NCBI GenBank assembly: GCA_020351775.1
Contig: CP070666.1
Coordinates: forward strand, 3,772,843 to 3,812,707
DNA: 39,865 bases
Direction of reading: 5' to 3'
From: Gemmatimonadota bacterium
Lineage (GTDB): Bacteria; Gemmatimonadota; Gemmatimonadetes; Gemmatimonadales; GWC2-71-9
Shown: positions 7,936 through 16,545 of the stretch, in pieces
How the letters are laid out: each line of letters opens with the position of its first letter
How positions within the stretch are numbered: the stretch's first letter is position 1
Notes under the pieces: generated by a model
Seen by the model: only the letters and a program-made list of their open reading frames with translations
What the model was told of the DNA's origin: nothing
Database searches by the model: none
Position numbers and translations under genes: made by a program

Positions 7936-8651
7936 TGCCACTGCGGATAAACATTGTCACGCTGTTTCCCGAGCTGTTTGACGAGCCGTTGGCGTCCAGT
8001 ATCGTGGGCCGGGCGGCCGCGGTCGGGCTGGTGCGATACCGGGTCGTGAACCTGCGTGATTTTGCCCACGATCGGCACAAGACGGTGGACGACTACGCAT
8101 ATGGTGGTGGAGCGGGGATGGTGTTGAAGCCGGAACCGTTCTTCGAGGCACTGGAGGCACTCGATCCACCTGCGCCGATCGTGCTGCTGTCTGCCCGCGG
8201 CACGTTGTTTCGGCACAGCGATGCAGTGCGGTACAGTGTTGCCGATGAGCTGACTCTGCTCTGCGGCCACTACAAGGACGTGGACCAACGCGTGGCAGCG
8301 TGGCCCCGCACCGAGGAGGTCTCAGTCGGTGATTTCGTGTTGTCGGGAGGGGAATTCGCCGCGCTGTGCATGATCGATGCTGTGGTACGGCTGTTGCCAG
8401 GAGCGCTGGGTGATCACGAGTCGGCGGCGACCGACTCGCTATACGAGGGTCTGCTGAGCCCACCTACATACACGCGGCCGCCCGTGTGTCGCGGGTTTGC
8501 GGTCCCTGAGGTATTGTTGAGTGGAGACCACGCCAGGATCGCTGCTTGGCGCCGGTCTCAAGCAGAGGAACTGACGCGGGCACGGCGTCCCGATCTGTGG
8601 GACCGACATGTATCCGAACACCGGTCCAGTGGGCCGACCAGCGAGGGTTGA
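7935..8651 (+). CDS. trmD: tRNA (guanine37-N1)-methyltransferase TrmD
   Basis: The 238-residue SPOUT methyltransferase makes m1G37 in tRNAs reading CNN codons, preventing frameshifts. Visible signatures are the opening [28 protein letters not shown], the knot motif [20 protein letters not shown], and [18 protein letters not shown], which includes the catalytic Asp region. The stretch usually written GRYEGxDERV reads [10 protein letters not shown] here, so the Glu and Gly of YEG are replaced by Lys and Asp; similar Lys forms occur in other phyla as I recall. ATG 7935 is used; a GTG one codon earlier is possible. It sits in the standard position between rimM and rplS, 4 bp before rplS. Confidence 0.96.
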   Translation: MPLRINIVTLFPELFDEPLASSIVGRAAAVGLVRYRVVNLRDFAHDRHKTVDDYAYGGGAGMVLKPEPFFEALEALDPPAPIVLLSARGTLFRHSDAVRYSVADELTLLCGHYKDVDQRVAAWPRTEEVSVGDFVLSGGEFAALCMIDAVVRLLPGALGDHESAATDSLYEGLLSPPTYTRPPVCRGFAVPEVLLSGDHARIAAWRRSQAEELTRARRPDLWDRHVSEHRSSGPTSEG

Positions 8652-8655
8652 GACA

Positions 8656-9003
8656 ATGAATCAGCTAGATGCTTTGCAGCGCGAGGGACTACGCGACGAC
8701 GTCCCGGAATTTCGTCCCGGGGATACGGTTCGGGTGTCAGTCCGGGTGCGAGAAGGCGATAAAGAGAGATTGCAGGCATTCGAGGGTGTGTGCATCGGTC
8801 GACGTGGGGCGGCGGCCAGCGAGACGTTCACGGTGCGCAAGATCTCCTCAGGTATAGGTGTCGAGCGGATCTTTCCGCTGCATTCGCCCAACCTTGCCGA
8901 GATCACGGTGGTGAGGCGCGGGCGGGTGAGGCGCGCAAAACTCTACTACCTGCGCAAGCTGTCGGGTAAAGCGGCCCGGATCCGGGAGCGCCGAGAAAGC
9001 TGA
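8656..9003 (+). CDS. rplS: 50S ribosomal protein bL19
   Basis: The 115-residue protein has all bL19 features: [24 protein letters not shown] split by the PGDTV core, [33 protein letters not shown], and [23 protein letters not shown]. It lies at the 30S-50S interface. ATG 8656 is chosen because an in-frame start at 8608 would lie inside trmD and add residues absent from the family. GAGGG with the trmD stop is just upstream. The stop (9001-9003) directly abuts the GTG of rnhB. Confidence 0.97.
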   Translation: MNQLDALQREGLRDDVPEFRPGDTVRVSVRVREGDKERLQAFEGVCIGRRGAAASETFTVRKISSGIGVERIFPLHSPNLAEITVVRRGRVRRAKLYYLRKLSGKAARIRERRES

Positions 9004-9621
9004 GTGCGGACGCCCACGCTGGAGCGCGAAACCGCGCTGTGGGCTGATGGTCACCGGGCGGTTGTTGGCCTGGATGAGGTGGGACGGGGCCCCCTGGCTG
9101 GCCCGGTCATAGCTGCCGCGGTGGTGTTTCCACCGGGGCAGCTTCCTATTGAGGGGCTGCGCGATTCGAAGCTGATGACCGCTGGCGCACGGCAGCGCGT
9201 CGCCGCACAGGTGCGAGCCCAGGCGATTGGGTGCGCGGTCGGAGCAGCATCGGTCCGTGAAATCGACCAGCTTAATATCCGGCGTGCCACTGCGCTCGCA
9301 ATGCGGCGGGCACTGGCCCACCTCCCGCTGACTCCCGACTACGTGTTGGTGGACGGGCAGTCGCTCCCGGAACTCGACACCTCCCACGAGGCAATCATCG
9401 GCGGCGACAGCGGCTGCCAGTCGATTGCCGCCGCCTCGGTCGTGGCGAAATGCGTGCGCGATCGACTCATGACCCGGTTGGGCGACCGCTATCCGGCATT
9501 CAAGTGGCAAGACAACAAGGGGTATGCAACGCGGGCCCATCTCGCCGCTCTAGACCGCGATGGGCCGACACGACACCATAGGACTTCCTTCGCGCCCGTG
9601 ACCCAACCACGGCTTCTCTAG
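9004..9621 (+). CDS. rnhB: Ribonuclease HII
   Basis: The 205-residue enzyme removes RNA from RNA-DNA hybrids and single ribonucleotides from DNA. The active-site opening VVGLDEVGRGPLAGPV provides Asp24 and Glu25; the third Asp is in YVLVDGQ and the fourth in the AKCVRDRLM helix. The tail contains KGYATRAHLAAL, the family's usual G-Y-x-T-x-x-H segment. Start GTG 9004 follows the rplS stop without a gap, suggesting coupled translation. It is the last gene of the ffh operon, and a strong hairpin follows 44 bp downstream. Confidence 0.96.
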   Translation: MRTPTLERETALWADGHRAVVGLDEVGRGPLAGPVIAAAVVFPPGQLPIEGLRDSKLMTAGARQRVAAQVRAQAIGCAVGAASVREIDQLNIRRATALAMRRALAHLPLTPDYVLVDGQSLPELDTSHEAIIGGDSGCQSIAAASVVAKCVRDRLMTRLGDRYPAFKWQDNKGYATRAHLAALDRDGPTRHHRTSFAPVTQPRLL

Positions 9622-9664
9622 AGGAGGGGCTGTCAGAATCGGGTGAAATCAGGTGGGCCTCGTT

Positions 9665-9690
9665 GGGGGTCGGCGAGCGCGCCGACCCCC
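9665..9690. terminator. Hairpin between rnhB and the convergent SWIB gene
   Basis: GGGGGTCGGC (9665-9674) and GCCGACCCCC (9681-9690) form a perfect 10-bp stem with a 6-nt loop, in the gap between two convergent genes. No U-tract follows on either strand, so it is a terminator-like hairpin serving one or both sides. Confidence 0.6.
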
Positions 9691-9764
9691 CTCCAATGCA
9701 GGGCTGGGATTGATTACAACGAGGACGGTCTTGCGACCGTGGTACTACAACTGTTCGAGACCAA

Positions 9765-10283
9765 CTACCTCATGTGCTTGTTGACCAGCTTGGTCATCTC
9801 AAACATGCTGACCTGAGACTTGCCGTTGAAGATCGGTGACAGCTTTGCGTCGGCATTGATCATCCGGCGGTTCCTCTGGTCCTGCAGGCCGTTCCGCTTG
9901 ATGTAAGCCCAGATCTTCTTGGTCACCTGGGTGCGCGGTAGCGGAGCGCCACCTACCACAGCTGCCAGAGCGGGATCAGGCGTCATCGGCTTCATGAACG
10001 CCGCACTGGGCTTACGCTTGGACTTCTTCCGGGCCGCCTTCTTCCTGCGGGCCGGCTTTTTCTTCTTCTTGGCTACCTTCTTCTTCTTGCGAGCCGGCTT
10101 TTTCTTCTTCTTGGCTACCTTCTTCTTCTTCTTCCGGACCGGCTTTTTCTTCTTGGTGGTCTTCTTCTTCTTGGCAACCTTGCGGCGCACTGCCTTCTTC
10201 TTCTTCTTAGCCGCCTTCTTCCTTCTCACCGGGCGCTTCTTGGCAACGCGCTTCTTGGCCTTCTTCTTTCTCTTAGCTACCAT
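9765..10283 (-). CDS. SWIB-domain protein with histone H1-like Lys-rich tail
   Basis: The 172-residue protein has two parts. Residues 2-92 are almost entirely Lys, Arg, Ala, Val and Pro in KKKxxAKK/PARKKKK-type repeats, like the tail of histone H1 or chlamydial/bordetellar H1-like proteins. Residues about 99-172 form a SWIB domain (LAAVVGGAPLPRTQVTKKIW, AYIKRNGLQD, RRMINADAKLSPIF). SWIB is the fold of yeast SWI/SNF component Swp73 and is found in chlamydial proteins and topoisomerase tails. It is probably an abundant nucleoid-associated DNA-binding protein; this role is inferred. AGAGGT lies 7 nt before the ATG (10281-10283). It is a single-gene unit, convergent with rnhB. Confidence 0.9.
   Translation of the reverse strand: MVAKRKKKAKKRVAKKRPVRRKKAAKKKKKAVRRKVAKKKKTTKKKKPVRKKKKKVAKKKKKPARKKKKVAKKKKKPARRKKAARKKSKRKPSAAFMKPMTPDPALAAVVGGAPLPRTQVTKKIWAYIKRNGLQDQRNRRMINADAKLSPIFNGKSQVSMFEMTKLVNKHMR
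10051..10130. repeat. 42-nt direct repeat inside the Lys-rich tail
   Basis: Bases 10051-10088 recur exactly at 10093-10130, a spacing of 42 nt (14 codons), encoding two copies of the KVAKKKKKPAR-type unit. It is a coding tandem duplication, and adjacent units are degenerate versions of the same pattern. Confidence 0.85.
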
Positions 10284-10340
10284 GTGAACCTCTTAGAAGG
10301 GTGGATTTGGTTGAAACCAGCTCCTGCACGCACACCAAAG

Positions 10341-10368
10341 TAAGTGTTTCTCTCTATAGGACAAGCTT
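10341..10368 (-). promoter_or_regulatory. Weak candidate promoter for SWIB gene
   Basis: On the minus strand TTGTCC is followed after 16 nt by TACTTT, with an A-run (AAAAAAAA) just upstream of the -35 that could act as an UP element. The match is modest and the position is based on sequence only. Confidence 0.25.
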
Positions 10369-10399
10369 TTTTTTGCGTTTCTCTTGCTCCCTCATCGCT

Positions 10400-10880
10400 C
10401 CGGACGGCTCCTGCTCGCCCCTAGAGCACCCCAAATGACCGGCGGTCGCTGCTTCCCGATGCCGCATTTCCTGCTATCCATGGATCTCGCTCGGTTCCCT
10501 TGGGCACTGTCGGAATCGACGGCCGCACTCCTCCTTGGAGGCGTGACAGGGGTTCCAGTGGTGTAGCTGTCGTCTGTCTAGGCCGCTGTGCGACCGTAAC
10601 TCGCAGGCGGTCTCAGCGGTCGAGCAGCAGCAAGTTGTCAGCACAGGGCCGTGGAGCGTGACTCCGTTGAGCAACTGGATGGTGACTCGGTGTGGCAGGC
10701 TTTGGGATCGGATCGATCTGTCGCGCAGGTGACGATCGAAGACTTTGCTGCATGAACTCAGCCCTGTAGCGGTGCTGAGAGCACTGGCCGCTAGTCTGTT
10801 GCAGACCGGCCGGGTGGTGGACCGAAGGTCGTGGAACTGCGGCCCGACCTGTCGTAAGCTCGAGGGCGCACGCCAGAGCG
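10400..10880. other. Gene-free stretch between SWIB and GDPD genes
   Basis: About 480 bp without a convincing gene; short open frames here have no recognisable content. The only structure seen is an interrupted hairpin at 10583-10619 (CCGCTG/CAGCGG outer stem, GACCG/CGGTC inner stem), without a T-run. Confidence 0.5.
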
Positions 10881-10883
10881 GCG

Positions 10884-10899
10884 CTGCACTAGGGTGCAG
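10884..10899 (-). terminator. Small hairpin after GDPD gene
   Basis: CTGCAC and GTGCAG form a 6-bp stem with a TAGG loop, 7 bp past the stop of the minus-strand phosphodiesterase gene. There is no T-run, so termination is only a possibility. Confidence 0.3.
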
Positions 10900-10905
10900 T
10901 CACGG

Positions 10906-12798
10906 CTATGTGTCACCCTCACTCGAGATCTCAGCCGAGGATGGTATGAGGCCGGTCCATGCGCCGAACTCCACCAGCAAGCGCTCGACGACACCCATTC
11001 CCGCCCGTTCCGTCAACACATCCCTGCCAAGCGCTGGCACGTCGGTGATCAGATTGTCCGCCCCGCGGCTGATCAGGGCCCACATCTGAACCGGATCGTT
11101 CACGGTCCAAACGTGCACTTCCTTGCCGCTCCGGTGGGCCGACCAGATCAAGGCGCGCGTCGCAAGGCGTGCATGCACGGCGAGGAAGTCAACGTCGATC
11201 TTGGTCAAGTCGCCCAGTGCCACGGCCGTCAGGAATCCCATCTTCCAGTCGGGTCGCAGCGCCTTGGCCATGAGGATGCCGCTCCGGCTGAGAGACATCA
11301 GAACGACCTGTGACTCCATGTCCCAGCGCTCGACTATGTCGATCACCCGCTGCTCCAAGTCTCCGCCGGCCCCATAGTACTTGAGCTCGATGTTCACGCG
11401 GATGCGGTCTTTACAGAGCTCGAGGACTTGCTCCAGGGTCGCAATGCGCTGATCGGCGAATGCGGGTGAGAACCAGGTCCCGATGTCGACCTGACTGATG
11501 TCATCATAGGTTGAAGCGACTGTTGAGAGGGAGATGCCGCCCAGACGCTTCAGGTCTCCATCATGAAAGACGATCACCGTTCCGTCAGCGATCTCCTGCA
11601 CGTCGATCTCGACCCAGTCGGCTCCATCGGCGATTGCCTGCTCCACCGCGGCTAGTGTGTTCTCGGGTGCTGCAGCGGAGCTTCCCCGGTGAGCGGTGAT
11701 CTGGGTGGTGTCCACCGCCGGGATCGACCGGACGGTCGCAATAGCAATGAACACTGTTGCCACGATGGCGCATGTCGATCCCCAGATGATGACCCGACGC
11801 AGGTTCCGGCTTCGCGGCGGGCTCTGCGGGCCCACCGGAGTGCTAACTGGGGCTGTGGCGTAACCGGACCTGCCGAGTCCTACGTAGAAGCGTACGACGA
11901 GCAGACTGAGCAACGCGGCGCCTAGGAAAGTCACCGCCAAATTGGCAACACCACTCAACAGCACCACCAGGCCCACCGCGAGCGCCACCCAGGTGAGCGA
12001 TTCGCTCGCTGATGGGATGACAAGCCTGCCGATCAGTCCGACGAAGCTCGTCACTATGGTTGATATACCCAGCATGACGACTGCCAACGTCGCCAGCCAG
12101 CCGGCAACCCTTGCTCTCTGACCCGGCAACAGGCTCCTGCTGCCTTTGAAAGCACTCGCCGCGCTACTACGCTCGAACAGCAAGAGCGGTAAAGCGAATA
12201 TCCAGTGGAAGAACTTGACCGCAAGAACTGCGATCAAGGCAGCTGAGATCGATCCCAGCAGCGCCCCAGCTGTCCAGAATGCCGGTGGCCTGGCGGTGAG
12301 GTAGTAGTTGATGTCAAACCGTGTGAGCAATGCCAGGTACGTAATCGCGGCTGCCGCTAGGAACGGTGACACGATTGCCACTATCCTGAGCAGCAGGCTC
12401 GCGGATAGCCGCAGGATGGCGACAGCCCGGGTGGCGACAAAACGAAACGTGGCTCTCAGTGTGATGGCACCGTTCCGGGTCGTTCCATACGCTATAGTGA
12501 GCATGACTGCGTGCTGGGCAAACACGAGCCAGAGGGTGAATACTCCGACGCACACGAGCGCTGCTGCGCCCGCGGGGGTGAGGAAGAAGAACAGGATGTC
12601 CTCGTCTGTCAGGACGGGAGTACCAGACCCAGACCAAGAAGTGTAGAAACGCAGCAGCAGGGAGATCGCCGGTGTCACAACCAAGAATCCCAGTGCCTTT
12701 GCCAACAGATCGGCTGCAAGCAGCCTCGGCCAGCAGAGTCTCAGCAGCTTGAGTATTCCTGACGTCTCAGATCTCGTTGCGGACGCACTGTCCGGCAT
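10906..12798 (-). CDS. Membrane glycerophosphoryl diester phosphodiesterase
   Basis: The 630-residue protein combines an N-terminal multi-pass membrane region (about residues 25-345, seven or eight hydrophobic segments, as in the GDPD-associated membrane domain) with a C-terminal GDPD TIM barrel (about 375-615). The barrel has the catalytic HRG (TAHRGSSAAAPENT), the metal-binding Glu-Asp pair in WVEIDVQ, the second catalytic His in VFHDGDL, and ELKY. It should cleave glycerophosphodiesters to glycerol-3-phosphate and an alcohol, in phospholipid turnover or polymer degradation. The ending HVWTVNDP...GADNLITDVP is typical of GDPDs. ATG 12796-12798 with AGGTG upstream is preferred; a GTG three codons earlier is possible. 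It stands alone, with 247 bp to the tRNA. Confidence 0.9.
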   Translation of the reverse strand: MPDSASATRSETSGILKLLRLCWPRLLAADLLAKALGFLVVTPAISLLLRFYTSWSGSGTPVLTDEDILFFFLTPAGAAALVCVGVFTLWLVFAQHAVMLTIAYGTTRNGAITLRATFRFVATRAVAILRLSASLLLRIVAIVSPFLAAAAITYLALLTRFDINYYLTARPPAFWTAGALLGSISAALIAVLAVKFFHWIFALPLLLFERSSAASAFKGSRSLLPGQRARVAGWLATLAVVMLGISTIVTSFVGLIGRLVIPSASESLTWVALAVGLVVLLSGVANLAVTFLGAALLSLLVVRFYVGLGRSGYATAPVSTPVGPQSPPRSRNLRRVIIWGSTCAIVATVFIAIATVRSIPAVDTTQITAHRGSSAAAPENTLAAVEQAIADGADWVEIDVQEIADGTVIVFHDGDLKRLGGISLSTVASTYDDISQVDIGTWFSPAFADQRIATLEQVLELCKDRIRVNIELKYYGAGGDLEQRVIDIVERWDMESQVVLMSLSRSGILMAKALRPDWKMGFLTAVALGDLTKIDVDFLAVHARLATRALIWSAHRSGKEVHVWTVNDPVQMWALISRGADNLITDVPALGRDVLTERAGMGVVERLLVEFGAWTGLIPSSAEISSEGDT

Positions 12799-13044
12799 CG
12801 GCTGCACCTGTTGAATGGTGTTAATCGCAGGAATCTAGCAACTCGGTGCCCGTGCTGGTCGCAGCACTCCCGCTCGACCGGCCTGTTGGGATATTTCCCA
12901 TCTGTTTGATGGCCGTGCTGTAGTCTGCAATCCTGACCGGTCTGTCGCGAAGGATCCCTGTCTGGCCGCGTGCCTGAGCATCGCGCGGCCCGTCCGGGCG
13001 CAATCTTGTGTAACTTCCCAATCCTGGTGACGTTTGTTACGCGC

Positions 13045-13117
13045 GACCGGGTAGCTCAGTCGGTAGAGCAACGGACTTTTAATCCGTAGGCCCTGGGTTC
13101 GAGCCCCAGCCCGGTCA
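13045..13117 (+). tRNA. tRNA-Lys (anticodon UUU)
   Basis: The 73-nt cloverleaf has a perfect 7-bp acceptor stem (GACCGGG 13045-13051 with CCCGGTC 13110-13116), a D arm GCTC/GAGC, an anticodon stem ACGGA/TCCGT with loop CTTTTAA (anticodon TTT), a 5-nt variable loop, a T arm CTGGG/CCCAG with TTCGAGC, and discriminator A13117. The 3' CCA is not encoded. Confidence 0.97.
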
Positions 13118-13209
13118 TAGAGTTGCAGCGTCAGGCTCCACTCACAGTGGGACATACCGTGGAACGGTCCATCTATTAGGTAGGCCCCCATCCGCGCCGG
13201 CTGAGAGCC

Positions 13210-13332
13210 ATGGGTAGCGAGCCGGTCGCCGACGGACCGGTCCTGATCGGAGACGATCCCTCAGGCGAGTACCTGGCAGTCGTGCGCGATCCCGATGGCA
13301 ATCTGATCGAGCTGATCGGACCGGTGAAGTAG
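13210..13332 (+). pseudogene. C-terminal remnant of a glyoxalase/VOC protein
   Basis: A 40-codon frame ends EYLAVVRDPDGNLIELIGP, which is the last strand pair of a vicinal-oxygen-chelate (glyoxalase/bleomycin resistance) module, including the C-terminal metal-ligand Glu of the DPDGNxIEL motif. The rest of the domain (about 100 residues) is missing upstream, where the tRNA gene begins 93 bp away. I read it as a truncated gene. Confidence 0.65.
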
Positions 13333-13477
13333 CGACCCGCGGGCAATCGGCACGCCAGTTGAGTGCACGGAGTACCGACCGGCTACAGGGGTGACGCTCT
13401 TCGGGCGGAGAGACGGGCCCGATGGGCCTCCCACTCGATCGCGAGGGCCGACTTGGCCCGCACCAGCACGATTAGCC

Positions 13478-14830
13478 TCAGAGAAAGAATGACAGCAGCA
13501 GTACGACCCCGAAGCCGGTGAGACCGACCAGGGTCTCCATGACGGTCCACACGCGGAGGGTTTGCTTCTCTGACATGCCGAGGTAGCGGCTGACTAGCCA
13601 AAAGCCCGAGTCGTTGACATGGGAAAGAACGGTGGCGCCTGAGGCGATGGCGATAACGATCGCCGCAACCAGGAGCTCCGACTCGGTCGTGGCCTCGATG
13701 ATCGGCGCCATCAGACCGGCGGCCGTCACCATGGAGACTGTCGCCGATCCCTGCGCTACTCGGACGACCGCGGCGATCAGAAAGGCCAGAGCAACGAGCG
13801 GCAGCCGCGACGTGGCCATCCAGTCTGCCACCGCGGTGCCGACGCCGGTGGCGAGGAGGACCTTCCCGAACACCCCGCCGGCGCCAGTGACGAGGATAAT
13901 GATACACACCGGCTCCAGAGATTTCGTCGCCATCCTGCGCACCTCGTCTCTCGAAAACCCCAGGCGCGTGCCGAGGAGGTAGAACGACAGAAGGGTGGCA
14001 GTGATAAGAGCGGTGAACGGATGCCCGACGAAGGCCAGAAATCCGCGCATCCGATGTCCGTCGGGCAGTGCGACTGACGAGACGGTTCCCAGAAGGATGA
14101 GGACCAGTGGCAAGGCAATTAGTCCTGCCGCCAGAGCGAAGCCCGGGACTCTGGCCGCGGCCCGCAGGTTGGTGGTCTCAGGCGGCAGATGCATGAAGTC
14201 AGGCACTTCGAGATGGATGCGGCTGCAGACACGGCGGCCGAACCAGATCCCGCCGACGATCGTGGCCGGGATGCCGGCGATCACACCGAGGGAGATGACC
14301 CAGCCCAGATCGGCCCCCCGGAGGCCGGCTACAGCGACCGGTCCCGGTGTTGGCGGAATGAACGAGTGAGCGACAGCGATGCCGGCGAGAAGCGGGATCG
14401 CGTAGTAGAGGAGCGAGCGACCGCTTCGCCGGGCCAGGCTGTAAACCAGCGGGATGAAGAGAATGAGGGCGACGTCAAAGAACACCGGCACTGCGACGAT
14501 GAGGCCGGCTAATCCGAGCGCCCAGGGCGAGAAGCGGTCACCGAACACCCTCAGAAGCGTGTGCGCGATGGAGCGAGCACCTCCGGACTGCTGCAGCATC
14601 TCACCGAACATCGCTCCGACGCCGATGACCACGGCGATGTAGCCAAGGGTACCGCCCATCTCTTGCTGGATCAGACCCGCGATCTCTGCCAGCGGGATTC
14701 CACCCAGGACGGCGACCACAAGGCTGGTTACCAGTAGTGCAATGAAGGCGTGGAGGCGGGTGACAACCACCAGGACTAGGAGCAGGGCAATGCCGAAGAC
14801 CACCAGGCCGACAAGAGCGCCTGTCGACAT
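13478..14830 (-). CDS. GntP-family permease (gluconate or related acid)
   Basis: A 450-residue membrane protein with about 12 hydrophobic segments. Family motifs include GFGALLG-like positions (VIGVGAMFGEMLQQSGGA), AVPVFFDVALILFIPL, AHSFIPPTPGPVAVAG, GAGGVFGKVLLATGVG, RVAQGSATVSMVTA and SHVNDSGFWLVSRYLGMS, all diagnostic of GntP/GntT-type H+ symporters. Members carry gluconate, D-serine, fructuronate and similar hydroxy acids, and the substrate here is undetermined. Start ATG 14828-14830. It has no enzyme gene next to it, so the context does not narrow the substrate. It lies beyond a glyoxalase remnant and a tRNA. Confidence 0.9.
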   Translation of the reverse strand: MSTGALVGLVVFGIALLLVLVVVTRLHAFIALLVTSLVVAVLGGIPLAEIAGLIQQEMGGTLGYIAVVIGVGAMFGEMLQQSGGARSIAHTLLRVFGDRFSPWALGLAGLIVAVPVFFDVALILFIPLVYSLARRSGRSLLYYAIPLLAGIAVAHSFIPPTPGPVAVAGLRGADLGWVISLGVIAGIPATIVGGIWFGRRVCSRIHLEVPDFMHLPPETTNLRAAARVPGFALAAGLIALPLVLILLGTVSSVALPDGHRMRGFLAFVGHPFTALITATLLSFYLLGTRLGFSRDEVRRMATKSLEPVCIIILVTGAGGVFGKVLLATGVGTAVADWMATSRLPLVALAFLIAAVVRVAQGSATVSMVTAAGLMAPIIEATTESELLVAAIVIAIASGATVLSHVNDSGFWLVSRYLGMSEKQTLRVWTVMETLVGLTGFGVVLLLSFFL

Positions 14831-15099
14831 CAGCCGCCACCATCCGTCCGCCAGGCCTCATCCCCCCCGAGTCGCCGGCCGGAGGTTGCCGGGATGTGGT
14901 CGGCAAAACCGTGTTCGGAGCGCAGGCGGATCCTCAGCTGGGGTGAAGGGGTCATGTCTGGCGCTGATCGCGTAGAATCATGTCCTTGTTCGTCCAAACG
15001 TGTAAGATGGGTCGAAGAGGTCGCTGGGCCAACACTCTACCGTTCCTATGGGTCCACCTGCGGGCGGGATCCCGACTGGTGTGGCAGAGCAAGAGTCCC
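14831..15099. other. Gene-free divergent intergenic region
   Basis: No supported gene between the start of the GntP gene and the promoter of the next gene. I see no strong hairpin or repeat in it. Confidence 0.5.
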
Positions 15100-15128
15100 T
15101 TGGTTAGCCTATATGTTGTTCGCATAAA
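15100..15128 (+). promoter_or_regulatory. Candidate promoter for two-TM protein gene
   Basis: TTGGTT (15100-15105) and CATAAA (15123-15128) are 17 nt apart, ending 26 nt before the ATG at 15155. Each hexamer has four consensus matches. Confidence 0.35.
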
Positions 15129-15154
15129 CCGATCCCCGTCGAGGCTGAGAGCCC

Positions 15155-15802
15155 ATGGGTAAACCACTCGTCATACTGACCATCGTGTTCGCCATCTTGA
15201 GCGTGGCCTTCTTCGGCATCGCCATCTGGGCGCTGAGGCGCAAACGACTGATCCGGACGGCAGGCAACACGCTGATCGCCCTACTGATGCTGTCGCTCTC
15301 GGCACTGTTTGCCACCCTCACCGTATCGACTCAGGGCTACAGGGCCTTCACCCGCGAGGAGGTCGTTGCCTCCGTCACGACGCGGCGGCTGGGGGAGCAG
15401 CGTTTCGAAGCCCGCGTGCAGTTTCCCGACGGGCGCGACACGACGTTTCTGCTGGCTGGCGACGAATTCTATGTAGACGCCCACATCCTCAAATGGAAAC
15501 CACTGGCTAACATCCTCGGCCTCCATACCGACTACGAGTTGGACCGGATTTCCGGCAGGTACATCGAACTGGAGGATGAGCAAAGCAGCCCGCGCAGCAT
15601 CTTCTCCCTCTCATCCCCAAAACCACTCGATCTGTTTCACCTGCGGCGGCGCCACCCCATGCTGGGGTGGCTGGTGGACGCCGAGTATGGTTCGGGAACG
15701 TTCATCGCGACAGACGATCAGGCCTTGTTCGATGTGCTAGTCTCGACATCCGGACTCCTGGTTAGAAAGCGTGGTAGCCTGAACCAGTCGCCCGTTCCCT
15801 GA
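15155..15802 (+). CDS. Conserved two-TM protein of unknown function
   Basis: The 215-residue protein starts with two hydrophobic helices (about residues 5-27 and 37-60) joined by a basic loop (RRKRLIR). A soluble domain of mostly beta character follows, with GYRAFTREEVVASV, a RLGEQRFEARVQFPDG strand pair, and WKPLANILGLHTDYELDRISGRY. It resembles a family often annotated loosely as cation/multidrug efflux pump in proteobacteria, but nothing in it shows transport function and it has too few membrane segments to be a pump. The soluble part would face the periplasm or cytoplasm depending on topology. It is monocistronic and divergent from the GntP gene. Confidence 0.75.
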   Translation: MGKPLVILTIVFAILSVAFFGIAIWALRRKRLIRTAGNTLIALLMLSLSALFATLTVSTQGYRAFTREEVVASVTTRRLGEQRFEARVQFPDGRDTTFLLAGDEFYVDAHILKWKPLANILGLHTDYELDRISGRYIELEDEQSSPRSIFSLSSPKPLDLFHLRRRHPMLGWLVDAEYGSGTFIATDDQALFDVLVSTSGLLVRKRGSLNQSPVP

Positions 15803-15942
15803 CTCGTCGAACCTACCGTGACATGTGGCTCGTCGTGGGGTGTGGCGGTCGTGTCGTGATTGTCGTGAGCTTGGGACCGCTATCGACTTAGAATCGCTGG
15901 ACCAGTCTCTGTGGGTCGTTCGCAGCTCTGGATCGATCAGGG

Positions 15943-16467
15943 TCAGTGTACCGAGAAGACACGCGTTTCTGGATCGGCGGCCACTGAGTAGAATGTGCGC
16001 TGCGTTTCGGATGACGTGTGCAACACCCGCGTGATGTTGCGCTGGTCGTCGAAGATGTCGAACAGAAGGTCGTTGCTGAAGGCTATGCTGGTGATGGGTT
16101 CCAATGCCTCAAACACGACTGCGTACCACCACATGTCTCCCGCTTGACCACTTGCCACAACGCGGCCCTCATGGATCGAGTCCGCTATACACACCGTGAA
16201 CTTGGAGTTGAAGTAGTCAGTGAACAGTGAGTCGATGATCGGATCCGGCCTCACTCTCAACCCGTCGATCGAGTGGAACCGGCCCATGGCCAGCTCTAGG
16301 TCGTCCTGGAACAGCCGCACGTTGATTATGGCGTGCCTACCTGCTAACACCATGTTGCCGTGTGACAGGTGTAGTGGATGGGCCTCAACGCGCTTGACGC
16401 GATGCGCTTCAAGGGGCGTCATCATCAGGAGGGGAATGAGGACAAGGAACAAGCGGTATGCGTGCAC
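15943..16467 (-). CDS. DUF6702-like secreted protein
   Basis: From GTG 16465-16467 the product is 174 residues with a signal-type N-terminus (HAYRLFLVLIPLLMMTPLEA, then HRVKR). The body reads AHPLHLSHGNMVLAG, VRLFQDDLELAMGRF, and ends in ETQRTFYSVAADPETRVFSVH. This agrees with DUF6702, whose members start with an H-P-[FL]-[HY]-x-S strand and contain [IV]xxFxDDLExAL. Starts further upstream give an Arg-rich, improbable N-terminus, so I reject them. It is the last of three minus-strand genes after HupE-like and M1 peptidase genes, a grouping also seen in Bacteroidota as I recall. The function is unknown; a periplasmic role is inferred from the signal. Confidence 0.7.
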   Translation of the reverse strand: MHAYRLFLVLIPLLMMTPLEAHRVKRVEAHPLHLSHGNMVLAGRHAIINVRLFQDDLELAMGRFHSIDGLRVRPDPIIDSLFTDYFNSKFTVCIADSIHEGRVVASGQAGDMWWYAVVFEALEPITSIAFSNDLLFDIFDDQRNITRVLHTSSETQRTFYSVAADPETRVFSVH

Positions 16468-16545
16468 GGCTGGGTAGCACTTCCATCGACACAGATGGAG
16501 GGGCCGTCTCGGACGCACTCCGAGGCAGCCGCTCCACCCAGTCTT

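Noticed and set aside
10051..10130. Tandem repeat as a CRISPR or VNTR locus
   Set aside because: It lies in frame inside a Lys-rich coding tail, has only two close copies, and has no spacers.
10384..10566. A 60-codon plus-strand frame in the gap after the SWIB gene
   Set aside because: There is no ribosome binding site or recognisable content, and alternative frames are equally open.
12835..13191. A 118-codon minus-strand frame covering the tRNA
   Set aside because: It runs antisense through tRNA-Lys; long frames opposite tRNAs are a common artefact.
13383..13907. Minus-strand 174-codon frame overlapping the end of the GntP gene
   Set aside because: Most of it lies inside the GntP gene in another frame. 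Only its last 26 residues look protein-like, which is too little to support a gene.
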